Source: Streptomyces sp. NBC_00249 (GTDB lineage Bacteria > Actinomycetota > Actinomycetes > Streptomycetales > Streptomycetaceae). From it: 64,000 nucleotides of DNA. Positions 16,524-25,629 of the stretch are shown here, piece by piece. The position numbers were made by a program, and so were the translations under genes. Within the stretch, counting starts at the first letter, position 1. Every line of letters begins with the position of its first letter. The DNA is taken from assembly GCF_026342355.1 (NCBI RefSeq), contig NZ_JAPEMV010000009.1, forward strand, positions 124,001-188,000. Reading direction: 5' to 3'. The notes below the pieces were generated by a model that did no database searches, was not told the DNA's origin, and saw nothing but the letters and a program-made list of their open reading frames with translations.

Positions 16524-17464
16524 CAGGCGCGGTCCCGGGTCCGGTCGAGGCGGGCCATCCCGAGCCAGAGCAGGCCGATGAACCCGAGGGTCGGCAGGAC
16601 GCGCAGCGCGGCGGGCACGGCGGAGGGGTCGGTGGAGATCCAGAAGTGGTCCCACACCCCGTCCACCGCGCCGAAGCCGACGAGGTCGGCCAGCGCGCCC
16701 CCGGGGAGCCAGGCGCCCAGCCCGGGGAGACCGGAGGTGCGGACGACGAGGACCAGCAGCAGCATCCCGGCGAGGACGACGCGCATCGGCCGCCGCAGCA
16801 GCCCGGCCAGCACGACCGCGACCGCCGCCGCCCCGGCCAGTACGGCGGCTCCCGCGAGGACCCCGCGCCCGGTGTCGGCGAGGACGGCGCCGAGGCCGCC
16901 GGGCGAGGGCAGCGGGTGGGCGCCGCGCCCGTACAGCACCCCGAACGCGGCGGTCAGTACGGAGGAGGCGGCGAGCAGGACCAGGCTCCACAGCCACAGG
17001 GCGACGGCCTTGGCGGCGAGCAGCCGGCCGAGGCGGGACTCGTGGAGGAGCAGCGGGACGATGCTGCCCCGGGTCCACTCACCGGCGACGGAGGAGGCCG
17101 CCAGCAGGACGAGGAGCACGAGCCCGGGGACGGACGTCAGCAGCCGTACGGTCCACAGCAGGGCCCCGACCGGGTGCTGGGCGTACGCGGCCCGCTCGCC
17201 CTGGGCGATGAACCGGTCCTGGATCCGCTCCAGTCCGGCGGCCGTGTGGTGCAGGTCGGCGAGGCATCTCGCCTTCTGCGGCACGGAGTCGCAGGACTCG
17301 GGGAGGAATTCGAGGTTGGCCCGCACCGTCGTGATGTTGGAGGAGGCCACGTTCTGGCTGACCCAGGCGCAGTAGAGGGAGCCGAGGGCGAACAGCACGG
17401 CGAGGGTGAGGGCGAGCGGATGGCGCAGCAGCCTGCGGGTCTCGGCGCGGACGAGGCGGTTCAC
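16523..17464 (-). CDS. ABC-2 type permease subunit (first)
   Basis: 313 residues starting at GTG in a GTGA overlap with the ATPase gene. Helix 1 (HPLALTLAVLFALGSLYCAW) is followed by an extracellular loop with paired Cys (PESCDS ... KARCLAD) and then five helices. The loop SSVAGEWTRGSIVPLLLHESRL, hallmark GEWTRGSI, is the conserved ABC-2 coupling region. It is similar in plan to the neighbouring permease, so the exporter is probably a heterodimer. Confidence 0.83.
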   Translation of the reverse strand: MNRLVRAETRRLLRHPLALTLAVLFALGSLYCAWVSQNVASSNITTVRANLEFLPESCDSVPQKARCLADLHHTAAGLERIQDRFIAQGERAAYAQHPVGALLWTVRLLTSVPGLVLLVLLAASSVAGEWTRGSIVPLLLHESRLGRLLAAKAVALWLWSLVLLAASSVLTAAFGVLYGRGAHPLPSPGGLGAVLADTGRGVLAGAAVLAGAAAVAVVLAGLLRRPMRVVLAGMLLLVLVVRTSGLPGLGAWLPGGALADLVGFGAVDGVWDHFWISTDPSAVPAALRVLPTLGFIGLLWLGMARLDRTRDRA

Positions 17465-18189
17465 CGGCGGCCACCGTCCCCGACGAGCCCGAAGAACCAG
17501 TCCTCGAAGGCGTCCGGGCCGCCGCGGGGGTCGTAGCCGAGCGCGTCGAGGGTGCCGGAGGCGACGACCCGACCCTGGGCGAGCATGATCACGCGGTGGC
17601 AGATCCGCTGGATCTCGTCGAGCTGGTGGCTGGACACGAGGACGGCGGCCCCGCGCTGCGCCTCCTCGGCCACGATCCGCCGCACCATGCGCAGCCCTTC
17701 GGGGTCGAGCCCGTTGGTGGGTTCGTCGAGGATCAGCAGGTCGGGCTGTTTGAGCAGGGCCGCGGCGATGGCGAGGCGCTGGCGCATGCCCTGCGAGTAG
17801 GTCCCGAGGCGCCGGTCGGCGGCGCCGGTCAGGCCGACGCGCTCCAGACTGCGGGCTATGCGCCCGCCGTCGGGCAGTCCGGCGGTGTCGAGGAGGGTGC
17901 GCAGCATGGCGCGTCCGGTGGACCAGCGGTGGAAGGCGGGCGCGTCGAGCGCGGCCCCGAGCCGGTCGAGCTGGCGGGGGCGCATGGGCAACGGCTCGCC
18001 GAACAGCCGGACTTCGCCGGAGTCGGGGGTGGACAGGCCGGTGATCACCCGCATCAGGGTGGTCTTGCCCGCGCCGTTGAGTCCGAGGAGGCCGACGATC
18101 TCGCCTGCTTCCACCCCGAGTTGGACCCCTTCCAGGACGGAGTGCTGCCGGAATCTCTTGGTCACGTCGTGACAGGAAAGGATCATCAT
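17461..18189 (-). CDS. ABC exporter ATPase
   Basis: 242 residues. Walker A GLNGAGKTTL, signature TYSQGMRQRLAIAAAL, Walker B LLILDEPTNGLDPEG and H-loop VSSHQLDEI are all intact. The SxGM signature and NGLDP box are those of the CcmA/NatA-type ATPases that drive drug, lantibiotic or bacteriocin export. Two adjacent ATGs (18189, 18186) could start it. It is the first gene of a three-gene operon. Confidence 0.93.
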   Translation of the reverse strand: MMILSCHDVTKRFRQHSVLEGVQLGVEAGEIVGLLGLNGAGKTTLMRVITGLSTPDSGEVRLFGEPLPMRPRQLDRLGAALDAPAFHRWSTGRAMLRTLLDTAGLPDGGRIARSLERVGLTGAADRRLGTYSQGMRQRLAIAAALLKQPDLLILDEPTNGLDPEGLRMVRRIVAEEAQRGAAVLVSSHQLDEIQRICHRVIMLAQGRVVASGTLDALGYDPRGGPDAFEDWFFGLVGDGGRR

Positions 18190-18247
18190 CGTTCCGGATC
18201 TTCAGCTGTTCCGCCGATCCGGTCAAGTGGCTTGAAGCCGCCGGTCG

Positions 18248-20203
18248 TCACCAGATCCTTTCGAAGGTGAGGCGCAGCCGTTCCTGGTCGGTGAGGTCGT
18301 TGCCGTCGCGCAGGCGGGCCATGTCGTTGCCGGAGAGGGAGCGGGCGTAGATCCGTACGTCGTCCAGGGCGCCCGCGTAGAAGGCCTTGTAGTCGGGCTG
18401 CGTGCCGAGGTGGACGGTGAAGGTGCCGGTGGGGCGGAAGTCCAGCTGGTCCGGGGCGAGCCGGGTGGTGGCGGGCTTGCCGCCGTCCACGGACAGCTGG
18501 AGGCGGTCGCCCTGGCGCTGGAGGACGACGTGGTGCCAGGCGTCGTCGTCGGTGCGGGTGGGGCTGGTGACGGAGGCCGGGCCGGTGCCGGCGTTGACGG
18601 CGCCTTCGAGGCGGCCGGTCTCCGGGTCGGCCTCGATGCGGAACTGTTTGGCCTGCGGTCCCTGGCCGTAGCCCCAGACCAGGGGCTGGCGCAGGCCGCT
18701 GTCCCGGTCCTGGCCGCGGGTCTTGTACTTGACCCAGGTGGCGACGGCGAAGTCGCCGTCGCCGAGGCGCAGCGCGTCCGGGCAGTCGATCACGCGCAGG
18801 AAGTCGTCCTTGCCGTCGAAGCGCATCGCTTTGCCGCCGCCGGGCCGGTTGCCGAGCCGGGGGGCGCCGTGGACGACGGCGTGGTCGCGGTACGGGGTGA
18901 GGTCGCTGGTGCGGCGGGGGGTGAGGTCCTCGGCGGCGGTGCGCAGTTCGGCGGGGCTGAAGGCGGTGAACTTGACGTAGCCGTGCGGGGTTCCGTTGGC
19001 GGTCTCGTAGACCATGCCGACCTGCCCGCCGGGCAGGACGGCCATGTCGGAGTACCCGGCGCGCTCGCGCAGGACGACGGCGCCGTCCTTGGACCAGGTG
19101 CGGCCGCCGTCCTGCGAGGTGCGCACGGCGAGCGTCCAGCGGTCGGCGGACTCCGCGCCGGGGCGGCTGGGCACCGACAGCAGCAGGGGGCCGCCGGGCA
19201 GCTGGAGGACCGAGCCGGAGGCGGGCGGGGCCGGGAGCTCGGGGACGGGGAGGAAGCCGGGGGCGGGGAAGGCGGGCGCGGAGACGTCGGCGACGACGGC
19301 GGAGAGGCGGTGGTCGGAGGTGCCGCAGGCGGCGGTGGAGCGGGCGTTGACGTAGATCCGGCCGTCGGGGAGCTGGGTGAGGGCGGGTTCGCTGGGCGCC
19401 GGGGTGCCCTCGGGGGCGCCCCAGCGGGCACCGGCCTGCCAGGTGAGGCCGCCGTCGTCGCTGTAGAGGAGCTGGGCGCCGGACTCGTTGGACTCGGTGC
19501 GGTAGTCGGCGCTGACGACGAGCCGGCCGGGGCGGTCGGGGCGGGTCGGGGTGAGCTGGATGCCGTGGCCGGGTCCGACCGAGATCCAGGCAAGGCCGGC
19601 GGGCTTGAGGTGGGGCTGCGGGGCGGGTTCGGTGGTCCAGGTGGCGCCGCCGTCGGTGCTGTGGGTCAGGCGCAGTTCGCGGGGGCCGCGGACGCGGTGG
19701 CCGTCGGGGCCGGCGGTCCAGGTGCTGTAGGCGTGGAGCAGGGTGATCCGGCCGGAGGCGGCGTCCACGACGGGGCCGGGGTTGCCGTACGCGCCGGGGT
19801 CGCCGGCGCCTCGGACGACCTGCATGGGGCCCCAGGTGCGGCCGTTGTCGGTGGACCGCTTCAGGACCAGGTCGATGTCGCCGATGTCGTTGCAACTGGC
19901 GGTGCGGGCCTCGGCGATGGCCAGCAGGGTGCCGTCGCGGGTGGTGGTGAGGGTGGGGACGCGGTAGCAGTCGTAGCCCTCGGTGAAGGCGTTGAAGGGC
20001 GCGGAGACGGCGGCGGTCAGGCCGGCCCCCCGCTTGTGGGCGGAGCCCCCGCCGGGGCCGTCCGGGCCGTCCGGTGCGTCGGAGGGCAGGGTGACGGCCG
20101 CGAGGACGAGCGCCGCGGCAACGGTGACGACGGCGGCGGCCACGGCCCGCACACGGGTCCGTACACCCAGGCGGAATCGGACAACTGACTGGTTCGGGCT
20201 CAC
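18248..20203 (-). CDS. Secreted exo-alpha-sialidase with C-terminal LamG-like domain
   Basis: 651 residues starting at GTG. A signal peptide (VTVAAALVLAAVTLPSDA) is followed by a six-bladed sialidase (GH33) propeller. The arginine motif is YRVPTL, and four Asp-boxes of type S-x-D-x-G-x-T-W are present (STDNGRTW, STDGGATW, SDDGGLTW, SQDGGRTW). The nucleophile region is GYSDMAVLPGGQVGMVYE. A concanavalin/LamG-type domain (AMRFDGKDDFLRV ... AWHHVVLQRQGDRLQLSVDG) probably binds glycans. It should release terminal sialic acids outside the cell. It is divergent from a small membrane protein gene. Confidence 0.92.
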   Translation of the reverse strand: MSPNQSVVRFRLGVRTRVRAVAAAVVTVAAALVLAAVTLPSDAPDGPDGPGGGSAHKRGAGLTAAVSAPFNAFTEGYDCYRVPTLTTTRDGTLLAIAEARTASCNDIGDIDLVLKRSTDNGRTWGPMQVVRGAGDPGAYGNPGPVVDAASGRITLLHAYSTWTAGPDGHRVRGPRELRLTHSTDGGATWTTEPAPQPHLKPAGLAWISVGPGHGIQLTPTRPDRPGRLVVSADYRTESNESGAQLLYSDDGGLTWQAGARWGAPEGTPAPSEPALTQLPDGRIYVNARSTAACGTSDHRLSAVVADVSAPAFPAPGFLPVPELPAPPASGSVLQLPGGPLLLSVPSRPGAESADRWTLAVRTSQDGGRTWSKDGAVVLRERAGYSDMAVLPGGQVGMVYETANGTPHGYVKFTAFSPAELRTAAEDLTPRRTSDLTPYRDHAVVHGAPRLGNRPGGGKAMRFDGKDDFLRVIDCPDALRLGDGDFAVATWVKYKTRGQDRDSGLRQPLVWGYGQGPQAKQFRIEADPETGRLEGAVNAGTGPASVTSPTRTDDDAWHHVVLQRQGDRLQLSVDGGKPATTRLAPDQLDFRPTGTFTVHLGTQPDYKAFYAGALDDVRIYARSLSGNDMARLRDGNDLTDQERLRLTFERIW

Positions 20204-20358
20204 CCGTGCAGGCTAACGCGGGTGCGGGAGGGGGCTGCTGACACCCCGGGGCCGGGAGTGTCAGGGGTGACCCGGGGTCGTGGGGTGGGGGTGACCTGGG
20301 GTCGGGATCGGGGGGATGCCGGATGCCGGGCGGGCGGCGCGGCGAACATGATCGGTAC

Positions 20359-20988
20359 ATGACGAATCGAAGCGGGCGGGCCCGCGGCACGAACCTCACC
20401 CGGACCGCCTTCTTCGCGGCCCCCCTGTGCATGCTCGCCTACGGACTGGTCCGGCTCTCCGACCCGGACCACGGCCCGGGCGCCGCCTGGACCGCCGGGC
20501 ACCTGGCGCTGACGGCCTCGGTGCTGTTGTTCGGCGCCGTCTTCCTGGGCCTGTACCGGATGGCCACCGTGGCCGCCGGGGGCGGGCCGGGCGGGGGCCG
20601 GCTCAGTGCGGCGGCCGCGACCGCGACCGGGCTGGCCGGGGTGCTGGCCGTCACCGCCCAGGCGGTCATCGACCTCGTCGTCGGCTTCCGCGCCACCGAC
20701 CGGGCCGGCATGGACCAGCTCTTCGAGCAGATCCAGAGCCAGCCCGGCGTGCAGCCCGCCGTCTACACCGTCGGCCCGCTCCTGTTCTACGTGGGCCTGC
20801 TGTGGCTCACCGTCCAGCTCGCCGCCCAGCGCCGCATCGGCGCCTGGCGTCCGGCGCTGGTCCTGCTCGGGACGGCGGCCCCGGCCGTCAGCCTGGACCT
20901 GATCCCGCTCGGCGCCCTCCTGTTCGCCGCGGCCCTCACCCCCCTGGCCCGCGCACTGCCCGCCCCCGGGACGGCTTGGGCCGCCTAG
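20359..20988 (+). CDS. Small integral membrane protein of unknown function
   Basis: 209 residues with about six hydrophobic segments (AAPLCMLAYGLVRL, AGHLALTASVLLFGAVFLGLY, AAATATGLAGVLAVTAQAVIDL, VYTVGPLLFYVGLLWLTVQL, LVLLGTAAPAVSLDLIPLGAL). I do not recognise the family. ATG 20359 follows a weak purine stretch. It overlaps the convergent CoA ligase gene by four bases at the 3' ends, and is divergent from the sialidase gene. Confidence 0.75.
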   Translation: MTNRSGRARGTNLTRTAFFAAPLCMLAYGLVRLSDPDHGPGAAWTAGHLALTASVLLFGAVFLGLYRMATVAAGGGPGGGRLSAAAATATGLAGVLAVTAQAVIDLVVGFRATDRAGMDQLFEQIQSQPGVQPAVYTVGPLLFYVGLLWLTVQLAAQRRIGAWRPALVLLGTAAPAVSLDLIPLGALLFAAALTPLARALPAPGTAWAA

Positions 20989-22910
20989 GCCGTCCCGGTG
21001 CGGGTGCGGGAGCGGAGTTCGGTCTTCAGGACCTTGCCGCTCGCGTTGCGCGGCAGGGCGGTGACGAACTCGACCTCCCTGGGCACCTTGTAGTTGGCCA
21101 TCTCGCGGCGGGACCAGGCGATCAGGTCGTCGGCGGTGAGGGTGGCGCCGGGCCGCCGGACCGCGTACGCCTTGCCGACCTCGCCGAGCCGGGCGTCGGG
21201 GATGCCGACGACGGCCACGTCGGCGATGTCCGGGTGCAGTCCGAGGAGTTGCTCGATCTCGGCGGGGTAGGCGTTGAAGCCGCCGACGATGAACATGTCC
21301 TTGATGCGGTCGGTGATCCGCAGGTTGCCCCGCGCGTCGAGGACGCCGACGTCGCCGGTGCGCAGCCAGCCGTCGGGGGTGACGGCGTCGGCGGTCCCGT
21401 CGGGGTCCTCGAAGTAGCCCCGCATGACGTGGTGGCCCCGTACCCGGATCTCACCGGCGCTGCCGGCCGGCAGCGCGGCCCCGTCGGGGCCGGCGATCCG
21501 TACCTCGGTGCCCGGGATGGCCCGCCCGGACGTCTCGGACACCACTTCGGCCGGGTCGCCCCGGCGGCACATGGTGACGATGCCGCTGGCCTCGGAGAGC
21601 CCGTACGCGGTGAGCACGGTGGCGATGCGCAGTTCGGCGCGGAGCCGTTCCACGAGCTGGAGCGGGACGACGGCCGCGCCGGTGACGACCAGGCGCAGGG
21701 CGGACAGGTCGTGGTGGTCGCGCTGGGGGTGGTCCAGGAGGGACTGGTGGAGGGTGGGCGGGCCGGGGAGTACGGAGATCCGCTCGGCGGCGATGTTGGC
21801 GAGGACGGTGTCCACGTTGAAGACGGGCTGGGGGACCATCGTGGCGCCGCGCATCAGGCAGGCGATGATCCCGGCCTTGTAGCCGAAGGTGTGGAAGAAG
21901 GGGTTGACGATGAGGTAGCGGTCGCCCTCGCGCAGTCCGGCGAGCCCGCTCCACACCTCGTAGCAGCGCAGGGACTGGGCGTGGGTGATGACGGCGCCCT
22001 TGGGGCTGCCGGTGGTGCCGGAGGTGAAGATGATGTCGGAGGGGGCGTCGGGGCGGATGGTGGCGGCGCGGGCCCGGACGGCTCCGGCGGGGACGGTGTC
22101 CCCGGCCGCGAGGAAGTCCTTCCAGGTGCGGAAGGCCTCGGGGGCGTCGTCGGCGAGGACCACGACCTGTTCGAGGTGCGGCAGCCCGGGCAGGGGGCCG
22201 GTGCCGGTGCCTTCGGCGGCGGCGCGGCGCAGGGAGGCCACGTAGGAGGTACCGAGGAAGGTACCGGTGACGAAGAGCAGGCGGGCGCGGCTGCGCTGGA
22301 GGACGTAGGCGGCTTCCGTGCCCTTGAAGCGGGTGTTGAGGGGGACGAGCACCGCGCCGGCGGTGACGGCGCCGAGGGCGGAGACGATCCACTCCAGGGT
22401 GTTGGGGGCCCAGACGGCGACCCGGTCGCCCGGCTCGACCCCGGCGGCCATGCACGCGGCGGCGGCGCGGTCGACGCGCTCGCCGAGCTGCGCGTAGCTG
22501 AGCCGCGTCCGCCCGTCGACGACGGCCTCCCGCCCGCCGAACCGCCGCACGGCATCCCGTACGAGCCCGGCGATGCTCCCCCACCGCAGGTCGCCCCGGG
22601 GGTCGCCGTCGCCGTCACCCGCCGCGCCGGAGCCTGCCCCGGCCCGGCCGCCGTCCGCCCCGGCCACGCCCCCGGCGTCGGCTGCGACCCCGGGCACGGC
22701 CCCGGGCACCGCCCCCGGCCGGCCGTCGGCGGCGTCGGCGGCGTCCGCCGTGGGTCCCGCCCCCGCACCGCCCTCGGCGGGCCCGGCGGCGCCGGCCGCG
22801 CAGGGCTCCGCCCAGGCCCAGGCCCGGCTGGAGGGGGCGCCGGCACGGGATCCCGCCCCCGCCTCCGTGCCGGGATCCGCCGATCCGTCCGCGCCCGCGC
22901 CTTCGTCCAT
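20985..22910 (-). CDS. FadD3-like acyl-CoA ligase (AMP-forming)
   Basis: 641 residues of the ANL superfamily. The P-loop is IIFTSGTTGSPKGA, and the family motifs YLIVNPFFHTFGYK, TAYGLSEASG, GWLRTGDVG and the catalytic Lys in NASGKVLKTEL are present. The NPFFHTFGYK segment and overall run resemble FadD3, the actinobacterial ligase for the steroid-derived propionate HIP. The first 108 residues are Ala/Gly/Asp low complexity, unlike FadD3, yet ATG 22910 has a good GGGAGGGG site. Operator site B lies 30 bp upstream and also serves the divergent thiolase operon. The substrate is inferred, not shown. Confidence 0.85.
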   Translation of the reverse strand: MDEGAGADGSADPGTEAGAGSRAGAPSSRAWAWAEPCAAGAAGPAEGGAGAGPTADAADAADGRPGAVPGAVPGVAADAGGVAGADGGRAGAGSGAAGDGDGDPRGDLRWGSIAGLVRDAVRRFGGREAVVDGRTRLSYAQLGERVDRAAAACMAAGVEPGDRVAVWAPNTLEWIVSALGAVTAGAVLVPLNTRFKGTEAAYVLQRSRARLLFVTGTFLGTSYVASLRRAAAEGTGTGPLPGLPHLEQVVVLADDAPEAFRTWKDFLAAGDTVPAGAVRARAATIRPDAPSDIIFTSGTTGSPKGAVITHAQSLRCYEVWSGLAGLREGDRYLIVNPFFHTFGYKAGIIACLMRGATMVPQPVFNVDTVLANIAAERISVLPGPPTLHQSLLDHPQRDHHDLSALRLVVTGAAVVPLQLVERLRAELRIATVLTAYGLSEASGIVTMCRRGDPAEVVSETSGRAIPGTEVRIAGPDGAALPAGSAGEIRVRGHHVMRGYFEDPDGTADAVTPDGWLRTGDVGVLDARGNLRITDRIKDMFIVGGFNAYPAEIEQLLGLHPDIADVAVVGIPDARLGEVGKAYAVRRPGATLTADDLIAWSRREMANYKVPREVEFVTALPRNASGKVLKTELRSRTRTGTA

Positions 22911-22939
22911 CGCCCGGCCCCTCCCTGCGATCCCAGTAG

Positions 22940-22954
22940 CTGACTATCCGTCAG
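22940..22954. promoter_or_regulatory. TetR-type operator, site B
   Basis: CTGACTATCCGTCAG is a near-palindrome with one mismatch in the left half. It lies between the divergent FadD3-like ligase (start 22910) and thiolase operon (start 23006), placed to control both. Confidence 0.75.
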
Positions 22955-23005
22955 ATTAGCTGTAGCCTTCGCGGCTGTCAGTACTGGCGCACCCCGGAGG
23001 TGGCG

Positions 23006-24157
23006 ATGGCGGCAACGCTCAAGGACGCTACGGCAATAGTCGGCATCGGCCAGACCGCCTTTGCGAAACAACTGCCGCAGTCCGAAAAGGAATTGGCCTG
23101 CCGCGCCATCCTCGCCGCGCTCGCCGACGCCGGCATCGCCCCGTCCGAGGTCGACGCCTTCGCCTCCTACACCATGGAGGAGACAGACGAGGTCGAGGTG
23201 GCGAAGGCCATCGGCGCGGGCGACGTCACCTACTTCTCCAAGGTCGGCTACGGCGGCGGCGGTTCCTGTGCCACCGTCGGCCACCTCGCCTCCGCCGTCG
23301 CCACCGGCCAGGCCACCGTCGGCGTCGCCTGGCGCTCCCGCAAACGCGGCTCCGGCCCCCGCCCCTGGAAGAACACCGCCGTCCAGCTTCCCACCCCCGG
23401 CCAGTGGACCCGCCCCTTCGGCCTGCTGCGCCCCGCCGACGAGATCGGCATGCTGGCCCGCCGCTACATGCACGAGTACGGCGCCACCCGCGACCACCTC
23501 TTCAACGTCGCGATGGCCTGCCGCAACCGGGCCAACGAGAACCCGGCCGCGATGATGTACGAACGCCCGCTGACCCGCGAGATGTACATGACCTCCCGCA
23601 TGATCAGCGACCCGCTCTGCCTCTTCGACAACTGCCTCGAGACGGACGGCGCGCTGGCCTGCGTGATCGTCTCCGCCGAGCGGGCCCGCGACTGCCGGCA
23701 GAAACCCGTCTACGTGCACTCCGTCGCCCAGGGCCTGCCCGCCCAGCACCACGGGATGGTCAACTACTGGAACGACGACCCCCTGTCCGGCCCCGCCTGG
23801 ACCGCCGCCCGGCACCTGTGGAAGCAGGCCGACTTCGGACCCCAGGACGTGGACGTCGCCCAGATCTACGACGCCTTCACCCCCCTCATCCCGCTCTCCC
23901 TGGAGGGCTACGGCTTCTGCGGGCGCGGCGAGGGCGCCGCCTTCACCGAGGGCGGCGCCCTGGAGAGCGGCGGCCGGCTCCCGATCAACACCGGCGGCGG
24001 CGGGCTCAGCGAGGCGTACGTGCACGGCTTCAACCTGATCAACGAGGGCGTCAAGCAGCTGCGCGGCACCTCCACCGCCCAGGTGCCGGACGCCGCGACC
24101 TGCCTGGTGACGGCGGGCGAGGGTGTCCCGACGTCCGCGATCCTGCTGCGCGCCTGA
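23006..24157 (+). CDS. Thiolase-like lipid-transfer protein (Ltp/SCP-x type)
   Basis: 383 residues. It has the thiolase fold with N-terminal AIVGIGQTAFAKQ and C-terminal NTGGGGLSEAYVHGFNLI, which carries the His of the family, while the classic nucleophilic Cys of degradative thiolases is not evident. This is the pattern of SCP-x/Ltp proteins. Members such as Ltp2 work as retro-aldolases in steroid side-chain cleavage together with DUF35 proteins, exactly the partner encoded next. ATG 23006 is chosen because GGAGG lies five bases upstream. It opens an operon with the DUF35 and crotonase genes behind operator site B. Confidence 0.88.
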   Translation: MAATLKDATAIVGIGQTAFAKQLPQSEKELACRAILAALADAGIAPSEVDAFASYTMEETDEVEVAKAIGAGDVTYFSKVGYGGGGSCATVGHLASAVATGQATVGVAWRSRKRGSGPRPWKNTAVQLPTPGQWTRPFGLLRPADEIGMLARRYMHEYGATRDHLFNVAMACRNRANENPAAMMYERPLTREMYMTSRMISDPLCLFDNCLETDGALACVIVSAERARDCRQKPVYVHSVAQGLPAQHHGMVNYWNDDPLSGPAWTAARHLWKQADFGPQDVDVAQIYDAFTPLIPLSLEGYGFCGRGEGAAFTEGGALESGGRLPINTGGGGLSEAYVHGFNLINEGVKQLRGTSTAQVPDAATCLVTAGEGVPTSAILLRA

Positions 24158-24169
24158 GGAGGCCCCGCC

Positions 24170-24649
24170 ATGACCACCACACCCGCGACACCCGGAGCAC
24201 CGGCCGCCACGGAAGAAGCGGCGCTCCTGCTCCCCGTCCCCGACGAGGACGGCGCCCCCTTCTGGGAGTACGCCGCCCTCGGCGAGCTCCGGATCCAGGC
24301 CTGCGCCGCCTGCGGCCGGCTGCGTTTCCCGCCCCGCCCCTGCTGCCCGCACTGCCAGTCCTTCGACAGCGAGTGGCGCCCGATGAGCGGGCGCGGCCGG
24401 ATCTGGTCCTACGTCCGGCCGCACCCGCCGCTGCTGCCCGCGTACGCCGCGCAGGCCCCGTACAACGTCGTCCTCGTGGAACTCGCCGACGCCCCGCACA
24501 TCCGCCTCGCCGGGAACCTCGTCACCTCGCCCGACGCCCCCCTGGACTCGGTGGACCCGGCCCGGCTGCGCATCGGCGCCCGCGTGCAGGTGGCCTTCAC
24601 CGAGTCGGGCGGGATGGCGGTGCCGCGCTGGATCCTGGAGAAGCCGTGA
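24170..24649 (+). CDS. Zn-ribbon OB-fold (DUF35) partner protein
   Basis: 159 residues. An N-terminal helix (PFWEYAALGELRIQAC) is followed by the rubredoxin-like zinc ribbon C-A-A-C ... C-C-P-H-C and an OB fold (GRGRIWSYVRPHPPLLPAY). DUF35 proteins bind their cognate Ltp thiolase-like subunit, often delivering acyl-CoA. It begins 12 bp after the thiolase stop with GAGGAGG, and its stop overlaps the crotonase GTG, so the three proteins should be made together. Confidence 0.9.
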   Translation: MTTTPATPGAPAATEEAALLLPVPDEDGAPFWEYAALGELRIQACAACGRLRFPPRPCCPHCQSFDSEWRPMSGRGRIWSYVRPHPPLLPAYAAQAPYNVVLVELADAPHIRLAGNLVTSPDAPLDSVDPARLRIGARVQVAFTESGGMAVPRWILEKP

Positions 24650-25422
24650 CGGTGCGGGTGGAACGGGAGAAGGACTCCGGGGTCGCGGTCGTCACCCTGG
24701 ACCGGGAACCCCGGCACAACGCGATCGACCTGCGGACGGCCGCCGAACTGGCGGCCACCTGGCGGGAGTTCCGCCACGACCCGGACGTGCGGGCGGTCGT
24801 ACTGACCGGCGCGGGCACGGCCGCCTTCTGCACGGGGATCGACCGCAGCACCGAGGTGGCGCAGCCCGCCTCCCCGTACTCGGTCGACGACCCGCTGCTC
24901 ACCGTCGGCCCGAAGGCCAACGACCTGTGGAAGCCGGTGGTCGCCGCCGTCAACGGCATGGCCTGCGGCGGGGCCTTCTACCTGCTGGGCGAGGCGGAGT
25001 TCATCGTCTCCTCCACCACCGCCACCTTCTTCGACCCGCACACCACCTACGGCATGGTCAGCGCCTACGAGGCCGTCTACATGGCGCAGCGGATGCCCTT
25101 CGGCGAGGTCGCCCGGATGTCCCTGATGGGCACGGCGGAACGCCTCTCCGCGCGGCGGGCCCACGAGATCGGGCTGGTCTCCGAGCTGGCGGAGCCGGGT
25201 GAGGTCGTCGAGGCGGCGCTGCGGTCGGCGCGGACCCTGGCCGGGTTCCCGACGGAGGGCGTGCAGGGCACCGTACGGGCCCTGTGGTCGGCGAAGCGGG
25301 CCGCGCTGGCGCAGGCCCTGGACCAGGCCCCGGCCCTGATCGCCCTCGGGAACCTGCCGGCGGAGCGGCAGGCGGAACTCTTCGCGTCCCGACGGCCGGG
25401 CACGGAGTTCCGCCTGCGCTGA
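24646..25422 (+). CDS. Enoyl-CoA hydratase/isomerase (crotonase) family protein
   Basis: 258 residues starting at GTG in a GTGA overlap. The crotonase oxyanion-hole segments are GTAAFCTGIDRS and NGMACGGAFYLLGEAEFIV, and the FFDPHTTYGMVSAYEA segment carries the region of the catalytic acids. The usual hydratase Glu pair is not obvious, so isomerase, hydrolase or ring-cleavage activity is as likely as hydration. Together with the Ltp/DUF35 pair it forms an acyl-CoA processing unit. Confidence 0.87.
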   Translation: MTVRVEREKDSGVAVVTLDREPRHNAIDLRTAAELAATWREFRHDPDVRAVVLTGAGTAAFCTGIDRSTEVAQPASPYSVDDPLLTVGPKANDLWKPVVAAVNGMACGGAFYLLGEAEFIVSSTTATFFDPHTTYGMVSAYEAVYMAQRMPFGEVARMSLMGTAERLSARRAHEIGLVSELAEPGEVVEAALRSARTLAGFPTEGVQGTVRALWSAKRAALAQALDQAPALIALGNLPAERQAELFASRRPGTEFRLR

Positions 25423-25518
25423 TCAGGCGCGGGGCTTGGCGGGCGTGGGCGCGGGCCCGGTGGCGGTGGGCGTCGCGCCGGGGCTCGGGTACCCGTCGAG
25501 GCGCACCCACCGCCCGGT

Positions 25519-25565
25519 AACTAAACCGAACGGTGTAGTTGCGGGACTGAACTACACGGTTTAGT
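25519..25565. promoter_or_regulatory. Paired palindromic operators before FMN reductase gene
   Basis: Two palindromes share the half-site ACTAMAC. The first covers 25519-25540 (AACTAAACCG-N2-CGGTGTAGTT) and the second 25551-25565 (ACTACAC-G-GTTTAGT). They differ in spacing and stand 65-90 bp upstream of the FMN reductase start, typical for a TetR- or HxlR-type repressor that is not encoded nearby. Confidence 0.7.
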
Positions 25566-25629
25566 CTCTGTGTTGTCGGCGCCGCACCGCCGAAGCGACA
25601 GCACCAGCCACCACACGGGGGGAACCACC

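Noticed and set aside
21854..24499. 881-codon minus-strand frame over the ligase and thiolase genes
   Set aside because: It is antisense to well-supported domains on both strands and shows Arg/Pro/Gly-type shadow composition.
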